64,000 bases of DNA from positions 1 to 64,000 of the forward strand of contig JACQZW010000029.1 in the NCBI GenBank assembly GCA_016213675.1. Reading direction: 5' to 3'. Positions within the stretch are counted from its first letter, which is position 1. Every line of letters begins with the position of its first letter. Positions 49,856-59,208 of the stretch are shown here, in pieces. The DNA comes from Acidobacteriota bacterium (GTDB taxonomy: Bacteria > Acidobacteriota > Thermoanaerobaculia > Thermoanaerobaculales > Thermoanaerobaculaceae). The notes under the pieces were generated by a model, which worked only from the letters and a program-made list of their open reading frames with translations, had not been told where the DNA came from and did not search any database. Both the position numbers and the translations under genes were made by a program.

Positions 49856-51304
49856 TCAGGCCCGGCGCACCAGCATGAACGCGCCGAATATCGCGAGCAG
49901 CGCCGCCAGTGCGGCGAGCGCCGGCCCCGAAGCCAGCGGGATCTCCACCCCGCCGACCTGCACCGTCGCCTGGCCGGTGTCGTTCCCCGGGACCAGGTCC
50001 GGCGGTGCGGTCGCCGCCACGTGCGCGACGTTCGTCCACACCCCCGGCGCCAACGCCGAGACGGTGATCTGCAGGACCGCCGACGTGCCCGCCGCGAGGT
50101 CTCCGACCGTCCACACCCCGGTCAGCGGGTCGTACGCCCCGCCCGACGTGTCGCTGACCCAACCCAACCCCGCCGGCAGCAGGTCGGTGACGACGACGTC
50201 GCTCGCGCCGCTCGTCCCGTTGTTGGTCACCGTGATCGTGAACACCGCGTTCTGCCCGACCACCCGCGTTGCGAAGTCCACGGTCTTCGTCACCGCGAGG
50301 TCCGCCGTGCACGGCGCCCCCACGGCCGGCGCCCCGACCAGCGTCGCCGTGCCGATCTGGTAGTCCGTCCCGTTGCAGGCCCCGGACGCCCCCGCGTACC
50401 ACATCCTCCAGGCACCGCCGTCACGGATCACGCAGTTGTAGTCGACCGAGTCGCCGCACTCCCATGAGGGATTCGCCCCGAGGCCGATGACCGGGTTGTC
50501 CGGCTCCCGCACCCAGGTCACCCCGTCGTTGTCGCACGAAGAGGCATAGCCGATCACCCAGCGGTCGTTCGCCGCGCCGTCGCCGCCCGAGTACCACATG
50601 TGGAACGTTCCGCCGTAGTGGACGACCTGCGGCGCGTACACGGTCGTGTCGTCGAAGGCGCCCGGCAGCGGCACGAGCACCGGGTTCGATGCGTTCTTCG
50701 TCCAGGCGATCCCGTCCGGCGACGTCGCGTAGCCGATGCTGTAGTTGGGCCACGCGTTCGTCCCGGCGTACCACATGTGGTAGGTCGCGCCGACGTGGAC
50801 CACCGTCGCCTCACGCACGTAGGTGGAGTCCCACCCTGGCCCTGGCAGCAGCACCGGGTTGCCCGCGTGCTTCGTCCACGTCGTGCCGTCCGGCGACGTG
50901 GCGTAGCCGATGCGGTTCACGCCGCCTCCCGCCGGACGCCCCGTGTACCACATCTTGTAGACCCCGCCCTCGTAGAGGACCGAGTCGACGTACACCCCGT
51001 CGTCGTCCCACGCCCCGGCCGCCCCCGACTGCAGCACCGTCACCGGCGCGCTCCACGCGAGACCGTCCGCCGACGTCCGGTGCTGGATCACTTCCGGGAA
51101 CGCGGCGCGGAATGTGTAGAACATGTGGTACGTCCCGCCGACCACGACGACCTCGGGCTGGTAGCTCCCGGCGTCGGTGATCAGGGGGTTCCCGGCATCG
51201 CGCGTCCAGGTCTGCAGCGCGGACGCCGGTGCAGCCAGCGCGATCGCAAGTCCGAAGACCAGGAACGCAAGAAGAGTCTCAGCCGGCCGCGTCTCCCTGA
51301 CCAT
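49856..51304 (-). CDS. Exported beta-propeller with DUF11 domain and sorting-type C-terminus
   Basis: The protein has 482 residues with a signal peptide ending APASALQ. A five-bladed propeller like glycoside hydrolase families 43/32/130 (about 30-325) has repeated motifs [40 protein letters not shown] and WRMWYAGAS. Bladed repeats of IGYATSPDG with [10 protein letters not shown] fit glycosidase or phosphorylase-like proteins. A DUF11 domain ([11 protein letters not shown]) follows. The C-terminal [20 protein letters not shown] plus MLVRRA resembles an IPTL-type sorting tail. The substrate is likely a glycan. It starts 57 bases after a promoter. Confidence 0.75.
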   Translation of the reverse strand: MVRETRPAETLLAFLVFGLAIALAAPASALQTWTRDAGNPLITDAGSYQPEVVVVGGTYHMFYTFRAAFPEVIQHRTSADGLAWSAPVTVLQSGAAGAWDDDGVYVDSVLYEGGVYKMWYTGRPAGGGVNRIGYATSPDGTTWTKHAGNPVLLPGPGWDSTYVREATVVHVGATYHMWYAGTNAWPNYSIGYATSPDGIAWTKNASNPVLVPLPGAFDDTTVYAPQVVHYGGTFHMWYSGGDGAANDRWVIGYASSCDNDGVTWVREPDNPVIGLGANPSWECGDSVDYNCVIRDGGAWRMWYAGASGACNGTDYQIGTATLVGAPAVGAPCTADLAVTKTVDFATRVVGQNAVFTITVTNNGTSGASDVVVTDLLPAGLGWVSDTSGGAYDPLTGVWTVGDLAAGTSAVLQITVSALAPGVWTNVAHVAATAPPDLVPGNDTGQATVQVGGVEIPLASGPALAALAALLAIFGAFMLVRRA

Positions 51305-51367
51305 TGCGCCACCTCCGGTGCCCGGGCTTCCCGCGCAGGACGAGTGCGTGCGTTCAAGCTGACTGAG

Positions 51368-51397
51368 ATTCTACCGCCGCAATCGATGCAATCTCAA
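51368..51397 (-). promoter_or_regulatory. Promoter of the beta-propeller gene
   Basis: Minus-strand TTGAGA (51392-51397), 18 bases, and TAGAAT (51368-51373) lie about 64 bases upstream of the ATG at 51304. Confidence 0.55.
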
Positions 51398-51489
51398 CTG
51401 CCGGTTCCCCATCGCAGGTGGTCGGCTCATGTCCAAGGTATTCAAGAACCGCTCTCCCAGCGAAGCCTGATCAGACCCAACGGCGCGCA

Positions 51490-52344
51490 TCAACCGGGGC
51501 GGCTGCCCGAATCAGGTGAGCCGCCCCGAGCAACTGCCAGTATTCTCGCCGCGGAATCGTCAGCTTCGTCACGGAGCGTTTTGAATACCCGCGCGTGCTC
51601 CACAACCTGTTGGAGCACCGGCAAGACGAACTCCGGAGTGCTCCGCGCCGCCAGCGTGTGGCGGAGGATCTCAAGGCAAGCCCTACCGTGCGAGAGCGCA
51701 CGCGGGCGGAACCGCGCCCCGGCCTTGAAACCGCAGAGGAAGACATGCCCGACCGGGATCGGACCGACTCCCGTTCTTCCGCCCAGGCTGGTAGCCGTCA
51801 CGAGATCCCCTTTGAGCTCCTGGTCCCTTCGGAGTGACAACGGCCGTGCGAAGGGATGAACCTGGCCGGCGGCATCGAGGATGGCAAACTCGTCGGAGTA
51901 GTAGGTCGCCCCCGCGCGGATGAGCGCCGCCACGAGCGTTGACTTGCCACTGAAGCTGCGACCCGGAAGCATGATTCCCTGCCCATCCCAACCCACCACA
52001 CCGGCGTGGACGAAGACCCGGCCCCGAGCCTTCTCGCCGACGAACAGCTCCAGGTCTTTCTCGAAAGCGTCAAGCGCGGCGGTCAGGTCCTTGGTCCGCC
52101 CAATCCGAACGGCATCGGCGTAGACCACACTGAGCCGTCTCAGCCGCCCGTCAGTGTCATCTCCGCCCACGATGATCGAGTACAGATACTCCACTTCGTC
52201 GGTCAGGGCCGGCGCCCAACCGTATGGGAGCCTGCCTCGAATCAAGTCCAACCCGGCCGGATCGTTTACGCGGACACCGATCAAGAGCCCGTATGCCTCG
52301 AACGACAAGCCTGCCGCCCACCCGAGGCGGTCCAGCTTCTGCAT
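51490..52344 (-). CDS. HPr-kinase-like P-loop protein
   Basis: The 284-residue protein has the HPr kinase/phosphorylase fold: Walker A PGRSFSGKSTLVAAL at 127-141 and YYSDEFAIL (148-156) in the place of the Walker B region. The preceding HAGVVGW resembles the strand before the P-loop in HprK. The N-terminal 100 residues are specific to a branch found with PqqD-like and peptide-modifying proteins, such as lasso-peptide clusters. It lies after the PqqD/knottin gene on the same strand but beyond a terminator. A role in phosphorylating a peptide or protein is inferred. Confidence 0.75.
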   Translation of the reverse strand: MQKLDRLGWAAGLSFEAYGLLIGVRVNDPAGLDLIRGRLPYGWAPALTDEVEYLYSIIVGGDDTDGRLRRLSVVYADAVRIGRTKDLTAALDAFEKDLELFVGEKARGRVFVHAGVVGWDGQGIMLPGRSFSGKSTLVAALIRAGATYYSDEFAILDAAGQVHPFARPLSLRRDQELKGDLVTATSLGGRTGVGPIPVGHVFLCGFKAGARFRPRALSHGRACLEILRHTLAARSTPEFVLPVLQQVVEHARVFKTLRDEADDSAARILAVARGGSPDSGSRPG

Positions 52345-52546
52345 TCAGGTGGATGGGTTCTTGTAGTGCGGAATGCCGTGTCTCTCCACGCCCCTGCCTC
52401 CGTCGGGAGTTGTAGCGGCCGCTTTCACAGGTGTCAACACGAAAGCCGCTGCGAGAGCACCACACCACAACGGCGGTCATTGAGGCGGAGCCTGCCGACG
52501 GACAAGCTGAGCGAGGCATGTGGGGTAGCAGGACCAGCGAGCGGTG

Positions 52547-52578
52547 CAAAAAGCCGCCGCGGGGTCGATGCGGCGGCT
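52547..52578 (-). terminator. Rho-independent terminator after the PqqD/knottin gene
   Basis: AGCCGCCGC pairs with GCGGCGGCT around nine bases and is followed by TTTTT on the minus strand. It lies 68 bases after the stop at 52646. The rest of 52345-52645 holds no gene or clear promoter. Confidence 0.8.
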
Positions 52579-52645
52579 TCTACGTCAAGGCACTGGACTT
52601 GGTACCGTCACTGACACGACCGAAGCCGGATGTCCAGCATGTGCT

Positions 52646-53128
52646 CTAGGCGCAAGTCGAGTTTGGCAGGCAGAGTCCGCTGCAGCACTGGCTACCCGCT
52701 GTGCAGGCGGCGCCAGATTGCAGGCACGACGCGGCAGCGGCCGGCTTTGGCGCCGCGATTGAGATGATCAACGGGAGGGCAACCGCTGCGGCACCCGTCC
52801 CGAGCTGGGCAACGGCACGCCGGCGCGTCATCGTTCTCAAGAACGGCCCGTCGCCCGGGACGTCGACCAAATGGGCGCGAGTGAGCTCCCCAAGCGAGAG
52901 CCACACCATGGACTCGTCTGCGGGGATCCCTGCTTCGCGACTCAGGAGACCCGCCAGATCAGCAATCGACGTATTCCCGTCGCAGTGGCGCCAAACAGTC
53001 GCGACAGTGGGGTTCAGGCAGTGGGCGCGCTCGCGATCACGGTCGTACACGACCGCTTCTCCGCCTTCCATCTCCCGAATGAAGAGGTTGTCCTTCCTTG
53101 CCCGTGGCCTCGTGTTGCTGATCGGCAT
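52646..53128 (-). CDS. PqqD-domain protein with Tat-like segment and six-cysteine knottin tail
   Basis: The protein has 160 residues. Residues 12-92 are a PqqD-like RRE fold with VVYDRDRERAHCLNPTVATV and LAGLLSREAGIPADE. An internal RRRAVAQLG (102-110) and a hydrophobic stretch (111-126) ending KPAAAAS look like a Tat or membrane signal in an unusual internal position. The end has cysteines 135, 142, 148, 149, 153 and 159, spaced C-x6-C-x5-CC-x3-C-x5-C, an inhibitor-cystine-knot spacing. GGAGG lies before the ATG at 53128. It follows the C25 peptidase gene by 51 bases. It may be a precursor whose PqqD part is the leader and whose knottin is released. Confidence 0.8.
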   Translation of the reverse strand: MPISNTRPRARKDNLFIREMEGGEAVVYDRDRERAHCLNPTVATVWRHCDGNTSIADLAGLLSREAGIPADESMVWLSLGELTRAHLVDVPGDGPFLRTMTRRRAVAQLGTGAAAVALPLIISIAAPKPAAAASCLQSGAACTAGSQCCSGLCLPNSTCA

Positions 53129-53179
53129 CGGCGCCCTCCTTCTCCAAACCCCCGGTTGCAACTCCGGTCGTTACCCGGC

Positions 53180-56100
53180 TCAGCGGATCCTGGTAGCGGG
53201 GTCCCCGAGCAGAATCCACGTGCTCTTCACATCACTATCGGTGACGGCGGCTTTGGCCCGGGCTGCTGCCTCTCCCAGGGTCAACTCACTGCCGCTCGCG
53301 AACAACGCCTGGAAGAACTCACTCATCAAGGACTGCTGCGCCGGTGCCAAGGTCGTGCCCGACGAGGCCCACACGGCGATCGCCCCTCCGTTCTCCGCCT
53401 TGACGAGAGTCTCGCCCAGTCCCTCCAGCAGCGGTTCCTGGAAGATCCCGGTGAGGCAGTTCATCACGGTGAAGACGGGCAGCCTGTCGTGGTTCGTCAA
53501 CGCACCCACGTCGCTGTTCGTGAGCAGGCCGTTGCTCCAGTGATCGATCGTCCCGTGCCCGGCGTACTGCACCAGATCCAGCCCATCGTTGATCGCGGCG
53601 AGGAGCTGCGCCCGGACTGCCGGGTAGCCGACGGTGTCGACGATCGCGTCGTCGATCGCCACGGTGGATGGCAGCAGCGCGCGAAGCTGTTCGTTCTGGT
53701 CCCTGAAGTTCGCGACGACCGCCTGGTCGGCCACGAAGAGGGCATTGGCAACACGCTGCTCGCCGGTCTCGTAACGAACGAGCTTCCCGACCATGATCTC
53801 GGCTTCCGCGAGAGAGTCGACAGGGAAGCGGCCGAGGGCCACATCGGGCACGCCGTCGGCGTTCAAGTCCGCCATCCAATCGTCCGACGCCGTCTCCCAC
53901 GTCGCGGTGTCGACCAGCTTCGTCGGCATGAAGTCCTGTCCCAACTGCAGGTAGTCGCGGGGATCCTGCGATCCGTCCCCGACGAGGAGTACGAACCTCG
54001 GCGCCACCCGCCACGAGCGGGTCGCGCGACCGAGGAAGTCCCTGATGGCCTGAGGAGACTTCACGCCGAAGCCGAACTCGTCGTAGACATCCTCGACATC
54101 GATGACGGCCACGCTGTACCCCTGGCTCTCACGCAACGCCTTGAGTGGGGCGAGGCTGGGCAGGAAGCTCCGATGCGACAGGACGACGATCTCCGCCTCG
54201 TGATCCACGTCGGACAAGACCGAGGGCTGATTCGCCGTGATCGACGCCGGGCGCATCGCCCGCTCCTCTGTCAGGGCGAGCAGGTAGCGGACGCCGTGAC
54301 GCGGCGCCTGACGTGAGGGCAGATCAACCGCGTAGCCGTCCTGTTGGAACGAGACCCGGCCACCGAGCTCCTCTGGACGACCCGGCGAGGTCACGTCGAA
54401 TACCCGAACCCCGGGGGTGGTGAAGCCGCCGATCCGGAGCGGCGCCGCGGTTGCCGGCAAACCCAGTGAGAACAGCAGGCTGTCGTTCTCGGCGATGGAA
54501 ACCCGCGGATAGGTCAGGTTGACGTAGTCCACCAGGCTGATGGCGTTCGGGCTTCCGTTCTCCATGAGAGCGACGACATTGGCCCCTTCGAGAAGCTGGT
54601 TGGGCGGAACTTGCACCACCCCGACCTGCCACCCCCGCCCGGTGAAATCCACCACACCCACCGGCTGACCGTTGAGGCTCACACTCACCTGATGCGGCGC
54701 CTCGGTGAAACCCTGAAGAGCGACCTCGAGGATCGCAGGGGTGACAGCGCCGCGGTCGACGTGCGTCAGGGCGAGCGGGTGCTCGGCAGCGGTCGACGTG
54801 ACCACCTTGCCGAAGAAGTTCTCCTTGTCGCCGTTGAGGAGACCCGTGACGTAGATGAGCCGCTCCTTGAACTGCACCGTGTAGGGGACCGTCACAGTGC
54901 TCGCCGCTACAGCAGGCGGCTGCCCGACGACGGCGATCCTCGCCCCATGGGAGCGACCCTTGACCAACCAGTAGGCTTGCGAGCCGGACCACTGCGTGTC
55001 GAGCGGGACACCGTAGAACTCGATGGAGTCTCCGGCCCCGAAGCTGCCGTCGCCGCCGTCGTTGACGCGGATCGCATGTTCCTTACCATCGGCAAAGAGC
55101 TGTAGGGTCTTGGCATCGCTCCCGATCACGCCGAACCCGGCCGCCTCGAGCTCCGTCGCGCCAACCCGGTACCAACCCTCCTCGGCGACGATGATCTTGG
55201 CTGCCTCCCCCGCGGCGATCGCCCACTGCTGCTTGAGCTGAGCCACCGTGTTCTCGGGCCTGGCGGGCGAAACCACCGGACGCACCGCGTGCTGGCTCGA
55301 GGCCGCCGTCAGACGCCGGCTCCCGCGTGCCGCGACCTGACTGAGGAGCGTTGACCGCCTTGCTTCGGTTGTGGGCACGTTCTCGCCACGTTCGGCGACA
55401 AACGGCCCGTGGAACGTCGAGCTGCCACCCAACTCGACATCCTCAAGCCAGTACGTGGAGCCGGCTCGTCCGCCCGGGTCTCGCCACGAGTAGGCGTAGC
55501 CGGCCTCGAGCGTGGCCGCGCCGTAGGACAGCGCGGAGCCGGCGATGATCTCCGGCGTCACGGGAACGCGCGTCCCTGAGTCCTCGCGATAGATGCGGTA
55601 TCCGAGATTCCCCGCCTCGCGCCCTGCATGCCAATTCAGCGCGACACCCTCTTGTGAGCTTCTGGCTGAGAAGTCCTCGAGCAGGACAGCAGTTGGCGAC
55701 TTGGGCTCCAAGTCCACGGCACCACACGCATAGTACGTTCCAAGGGTGTTCCCGAGGGTCCAACGTGTACTCTCGAGATCGACCGTCGATGCGACACGGC
55801 TGGATACCCCCCGCACCGCGTTCGTTCCGCCGCTCGCAGTATTCCAGCTCTCGGCCATCCTGGTGTAGTAGGCAGTGGCGGAGATCGCAGCGTCGATGGC
55901 ACAGACATCCACGTACAGGTAGCCATCTGCACTGCTGAGACTGGTTATGGCGCGGGTCGCCGACACCTCGTTATTGAAGAACGAACGGTAAGCAAGCCCG
56001 TTCACACCGCACGCCAAAACCACACCGCCCACCATGTCGTTCGTATTGCTGCCCGAGAGCGTGAACCGCGCGACTCCGGTGTATCCGCTCGTGGTCGCGT

Positions 56101-56536
56101 GAGGTCCTTCCTTCAGCCACATCTCGACCCGCTTGTGCTGGCTGTCGTTGGTGGGATCAGACCATCCCGATGCCCCGTCCTGGTAGGTGAGGTTCTCGGA
56201 TGATCCGGAAAGGCCGTCCCAATACCACCTCACGCCCGTTGTGGTCGCCAGTGCAGGCGCCGTCCCCGAGGCGCTGAGAATCGACAATGCAGCGACGAGC
56301 ATGGGGTCCGCACAGACGCTCGTGCTCGGTATCGTGAACGTGACATCAAGGGTGTTCGAAGCAGTCGAACTGCTCGAGTTTCCGGAGTGGTACTTGACGC
56401 AGTTCGCGCACTGGGCGCCGGCGCGGCCGGCCGAGAAGAGCAGCACGGCGATCCCGAGCGTGACGGCCACACCTCTCCGCGCCGAAGCGCCCCGGGACCC
56501 CAGCAGAGAACCAAGACGAGCGTCTTCCCGTGCCAT
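53180..56536 (-). CDS. C25 (gingipain-family) cysteine peptidase, exported
   Basis: The 1118-residue protein has a signal peptide ending AGRAGAQ. The N-terminal 300 residues are beta-rich and unassigned. A fibronectin-like or interface part has VALNWHAGREAGNLGYRIYR, and the C25 peptidase domain (about 790-1118) follows. The catalytic His is in YAGHGTIDHW (about 992) and the Cys in VMNCLTGIF (about 1025). DGVPDVALGRFPVDS and WILLGDPATR close the domain. No type IX sorting tail is present. The ATG at 56536 follows GAAGGAGAG. As first gene before the PqqD/knottin gene it may mature that peptide. Confidence 0.87.
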   Translation of the reverse strand: MAREDARLGSLLGSRGASARRGVAVTLGIAVLLFSAGRAGAQCANCVKYHSGNSSSSTASNTLDVTFTIPSTSVCADPMLVAALSILSASGTAPALATTTGVRWYWDGLSGSSENLTYQDGASGWSDPTNDSQHKRVEMWLKEGPHATTSGYTGVARFTLSGSNTNDMVGGVVLACGVNGLAYRSFFNNEVSATRAITSLSSADGYLYVDVCAIDAAISATAYYTRMAESWNTASGGTNAVRGVSSRVASTVDLESTRWTLGNTLGTYYACGAVDLEPKSPTAVLLEDFSARSSQEGVALNWHAGREAGNLGYRIYREDSGTRVPVTPEIIAGSALSYGAATLEAGYAYSWRDPGGRAGSTYWLEDVELGGSSTFHGPFVAERGENVPTTEARRSTLLSQVAARGSRRLTAASSQHAVRPVVSPARPENTVAQLKQQWAIAAGEAAKIIVAEEGWYRVGATELEAAGFGVIGSDAKTLQLFADGKEHAIRVNDGGDGSFGAGDSIEFYGVPLDTQWSGSQAYWLVKGRSHGARIAVVGQPPAVAASTVTVPYTVQFKERLIYVTGLLNGDKENFFGKVVTSTAAEHPLALTHVDRGAVTPAILEVALQGFTEAPHQVSVSLNGQPVGVVDFTGRGWQVGVVQVPPNQLLEGANVVALMENGSPNAISLVDYVNLTYPRVSIAENDSLLFSLGLPATAAPLRIGGFTTPGVRVFDVTSPGRPEELGGRVSFQQDGYAVDLPSRQAPRHGVRYLLALTEERAMRPASITANQPSVLSDVDHEAEIVVLSHRSFLPSLAPLKALRESQGYSVAVIDVEDVYDEFGFGVKSPQAIRDFLGRATRSWRVAPRFVLLVGDGSQDPRDYLQLGQDFMPTKLVDTATWETASDDWMADLNADGVPDVALGRFPVDSLAEAEIMVGKLVRYETGEQRVANALFVADQAVVANFRDQNEQLRALLPSTVAIDDAIVDTVGYPAVRAQLLAAINDGLDLVQYAGHGTIDHWSNGLLTNSDVGALTNHDRLPVFTVMNCLTGIFQEPLLEGLGETLVKAENGGAIAVWASSGTTLAPAQQSLMSEFFQALFASGSELTLGEAAARAKAAVTDSDVKSTWILLGDPATRIR

Positions 56537-56663
56537 GGTGCACTCTCCTTCGGGATACGAACTCCCCAGCCCCCCGATCGACGGGCGGCCGCAGTGTTGG
56601 ATCCCTGCGCGCAAATAACGCGCAACAAGCAAGAACCCCAGTCTCGTGTTCATTCGCCTTTCG

Positions 56664-56692
56664 ATCATAGGCTCCCAGCCAGTCAGGGTCAA
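56664..56692 (-). promoter_or_regulatory. Promoter of the C25 peptidase operon
   Basis: Minus-strand TTGACC (56687-56692), 17 bases, and TATGAT (56664-56669) lie about 128 bases upstream of the ATG at 56536. It is one of the best promoter matches in the window. Confidence 0.7.
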
Positions 56693-57179
56693 GCCAGTCG
56701 GGAGAACGTCAACGCTCCTGGAACGCCTTTCGCAACTTGCCGGTCGTGCGGCCCGGTTACCCTCGGTTCGGGCCCGCCACTACCACGCCTGGGCGCTTGC
56801 TCCAAGATCAGCCAGCTCCCGCAGCTGCAAGAACGGTGGGACGACCATTCACACCGGCCGAGTTTGAGGGCGACTCCGCTTCCAGATCAGCCCGGTCAGC
56901 GCAACATGGGCCTCGCCGTGACGATGACGGCAAACCGTCACGCGCAATCCGACATGTGTAGACAGAACGCATCACGGGCCGCGCGCTCCTCCTTGCCAGG
57001 GACCCAGGACTGCCCAGAGTCCCAGCCACCTGCTTCTCCGTGCGTGTTCGTCGGTCCGTTGCTCGCGTTTCGGGCCACTTCCATACACCCCCGAGGGGAT
57101 GCCCCTGCGCTTCGCTCAGCTCGCTGCCACCCCTCCCTCCGACATTTCCACCCGCCACTCAACGCCAGTGTTGAGCGCA
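56693..57179. other. Gene-free region upstream of the C25 peptidase promoter
   Basis: About 490 bases lie between the C25 promoter and the glycan-cluster terminator. Open frames here lack known motifs and their codon use is unlike genes. No palindrome family or promoter was recognised. It may hold a decayed gene or control sequence. Confidence 0.4.
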
Positions 57180-57212
57180 CACACGAAGAGGCACGCCGGT
57201 GTGGCGTGCCTC
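57180..57212 (-). terminator. Terminator-like hairpin after the glycan cluster
   Basis: GAGGCACGCC pairs with GGCGTGCCTC around five bases, and TTCGTGTGT follows on the minus strand. It lies 32 bases past the PglF-like stop. The T-tract is weak. Confidence 0.55.
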
Positions 57213-57243
57213 GGGGTGGAGCGACTTCACCGGTGCGGGTGAT

Positions 57244-59208
57244 CTACGCCAGCGACGCCCGCCCGTCGACGGGCGCCTCCTGGGGGGCCGCGACCGCGGG
57301 CACGGTGTAGCTCGGCACGAGCTGGCGCAGCAAGTCCATCACCCGGGCGTGGTCCTCGGCGTATGCGGCATCCACAAGCTCGGCGAGGCGCTCCTCGAGG
57401 TCCTTGCGCACCGGCGGGCTGGTCGCCACGAAGATCTTGCGCGCCACGCTGGAGGTGCTCTCCTCCTCCTCGGTGAGCAGCTCCTCGAAGAGCTTCTCGC
57501 CGGGCCGGAGGCCGGTGAACGCGATGGCGATGTCGACGTCCGGGACCTTCCCGACCATCGTGATCATGTGCCGCGCCAGGTCGAGGATGCGGATCTGCTC
57601 ACCCATGTCGAGCACGCACAGCTCGCCGTAGTCGCCGTAGCCGGCGCGCAGCACGAGCCCCACCGCCTCGGAGATGGTCATGAAGTACCGCCGCACTTCG
57701 GGGTCGGTCACGGTGACCGGTCCACCCGCGGCGATCTGCTCGCGGAACAGCGGCACCACGGACCCCGAGGACCCCAGCACGTTACCGAACCGCACCGCGC
57801 AGAACCGCGTCTTCGACTTGCGCGCCATGCAGCGTACGATCTTCTCCCCCACCCGCTTCGACGCCCCCATCACGCTGGTCGGCCGCACGGCCTTGTCGGT
57901 CGAGATGTAGACGAACCGCTCGGCCCCGCATTCATGGGCCGCCTCGGCGACGTGCCTGGTCCCGAGCACGTTGTTCTTCACCGCCTCGCCGGGCGCCCAC
58001 TCCATGAGCGGCACGTGCTTGTGGGCGGCGGCATGGAAGACGTCCTGGGGCCGGTACCTGTCGAACAGCGCCCGCACCCGGCCGCTGTCCCGGATGTCCG
58101 CCACCTCGGCCGTGACGTCGGCCTCGGGAAAGTCGCGCTCGAAGCGCCGCGCCTGGAGGTACAGCTCGTTCTCGTTCATGTCAATCATGACGACGCGGGC
58201 GACACGCCCCACCAGGACCTGCCGGCAGATCTCGCTGCCGATCGAGCCGGCGGCGCCGGTCACCAGCACCACGCGCCCGGCGCTCCGTGGCTCCCCGTCG
58301 GACTCCGAGAAGCTGATCACCTCCCGCGGCAACAGGTCGTCCGGGGAGAGCTCCTGGAGCATCGAGGCGGCCACGCGATCGTTGAGGTACGCGAACGACA
58401 CGGGCAGGATCTTGAAGTGGAGCTTGAGGTCGGCGCACATCGACAGGATCTCGCGGATCCGCCTCGCCTCGAGCCGCGGCACGGCGATCAGCACCTCGAC
58501 GATCTCGTACTTCTTGGCGATTCGCGGAAGGTCATCGATCAGGCCGAGCACCGGCTTGCCGCCGACGATCATTCCGAGCTTGTCCGGGTTGTCGTCGAGG
58601 AAACCGACGACGGAGTACCCGTGCTCGTCCGACCGCCCGAGGTCCCGCTGAAGCAGTTCGCCTGCCGACCCCGCGCCGACGATCACGACGGGCTTCGAGC
58701 TCTTGCTGAACGCCCGCGTCTGCTCGGCGACGTAGGTCACGGTCAGTCGCGGCGCGAAGCGCAGCGCGGCCATCGCGACACCCGAGAGGATCAGCTCGAT
58801 GAGGACAACGGACCTCGGTGGCCCCTTGACCTGGCCGAGAAAGAGCAGGAGCAGGAACAGCCCCGTGCCCAGAATCGCGGCCAGCCAGATTCGCGCACCG
58901 TCGACGAGACCCGAGAGCCGGAACGACCACTTGTGCAGCCGGAGTATCACGCTGGCCGTGACGCGCGCCGCCACCAGCAGGAGTATCAGCAGGCCGAGGT
59001 GCTTTGTCTCCCAGGCCGGGAGTTGCCCCTCGAAGCGCAGCAACATCGCCACCCACAGGGCAACAGCGGCAATTGCGGCGTCTACGACGAGCAGACTGAC
59101 CTGGCGGAATCCCGAAATCGAGAATTGACTAACGCTCCCGGCAGGCACCACAACGTCCCGCTCGGGTTGGCTATCGAGAATCGGTTTGATCTCCATTACC
59201 TTCTCCAT
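57244..59208 (-). CDS. PglF/WbpM-type nucleotide-sugar 4,6-dehydratase
   Basis: The protein has 654 residues. Four membrane helices occupy the first 150. A first Rossmann domain with VVIVGAGSAGELL (about 173-185) follows, then the catalytic short-chain dehydrogenase domain with VLVTGAAGSIGSEIC (about 314-328), YISTDKAVRPTSVMGASKR (active site, with Met-Gly-Ala-Ser-Lys in place of YxxxK) and ITGLRPGEK-like AFTGLRPGEKLFEE. Such enzymes turn UDP-GlcNAc into the 4-keto-6-deoxy sugar. The stop of the aminotransferase and this ATG overlap as TAATG, so translation is coupled. Confidence 0.9.
   Translation of the reverse strand: MEKVMEIKPILDSQPERDVVVPAGSVSQFSISGFRQVSLLVVDAAIAAVALWVAMLLRFEGQLPAWETKHLGLLILLLVAARVTASVILRLHKWSFRLSGLVDGARIWLAAILGTGLFLLLLFLGQVKGPPRSVVLIELILSGVAMAALRFAPRLTVTYVAEQTRAFSKSSKPVVIVGAGSAGELLQRDLGRSDEHGYSVVGFLDDNPDKLGMIVGGKPVLGLIDDLPRIAKKYEIVEVLIAVPRLEARRIREILSMCADLKLHFKILPVSFAYLNDRVAASMLQELSPDDLLPREVISFSESDGEPRSAGRVVLVTGAAGSIGSEICRQVLVGRVARVVMIDMNENELYLQARRFERDFPEADVTAEVADIRDSGRVRALFDRYRPQDVFHAAAHKHVPLMEWAPGEAVKNNVLGTRHVAEAAHECGAERFVYISTDKAVRPTSVMGASKRVGEKIVRCMARKSKTRFCAVRFGNVLGSSGSVVPLFREQIAAGGPVTVTDPEVRRYFMTISEAVGLVLRAGYGDYGELCVLDMGEQIRILDLARHMITMVGKVPDVDIAIAFTGLRPGEKLFEELLTEEEESTSSVARKIFVATSPPVRKDLEERLAELVDAAYAEDHARVMDLLRQLVPSYTVPAVAAPQEAPVDGRASLA

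Noticed and set aside
48885-50402. A 505-residue minus frame containing the RAYT
   Set aside because: Only 49276-49754 matches a transposase. The rest is read-through caused by the frameshift and lies opposite the reductase gene and the propeller gene.
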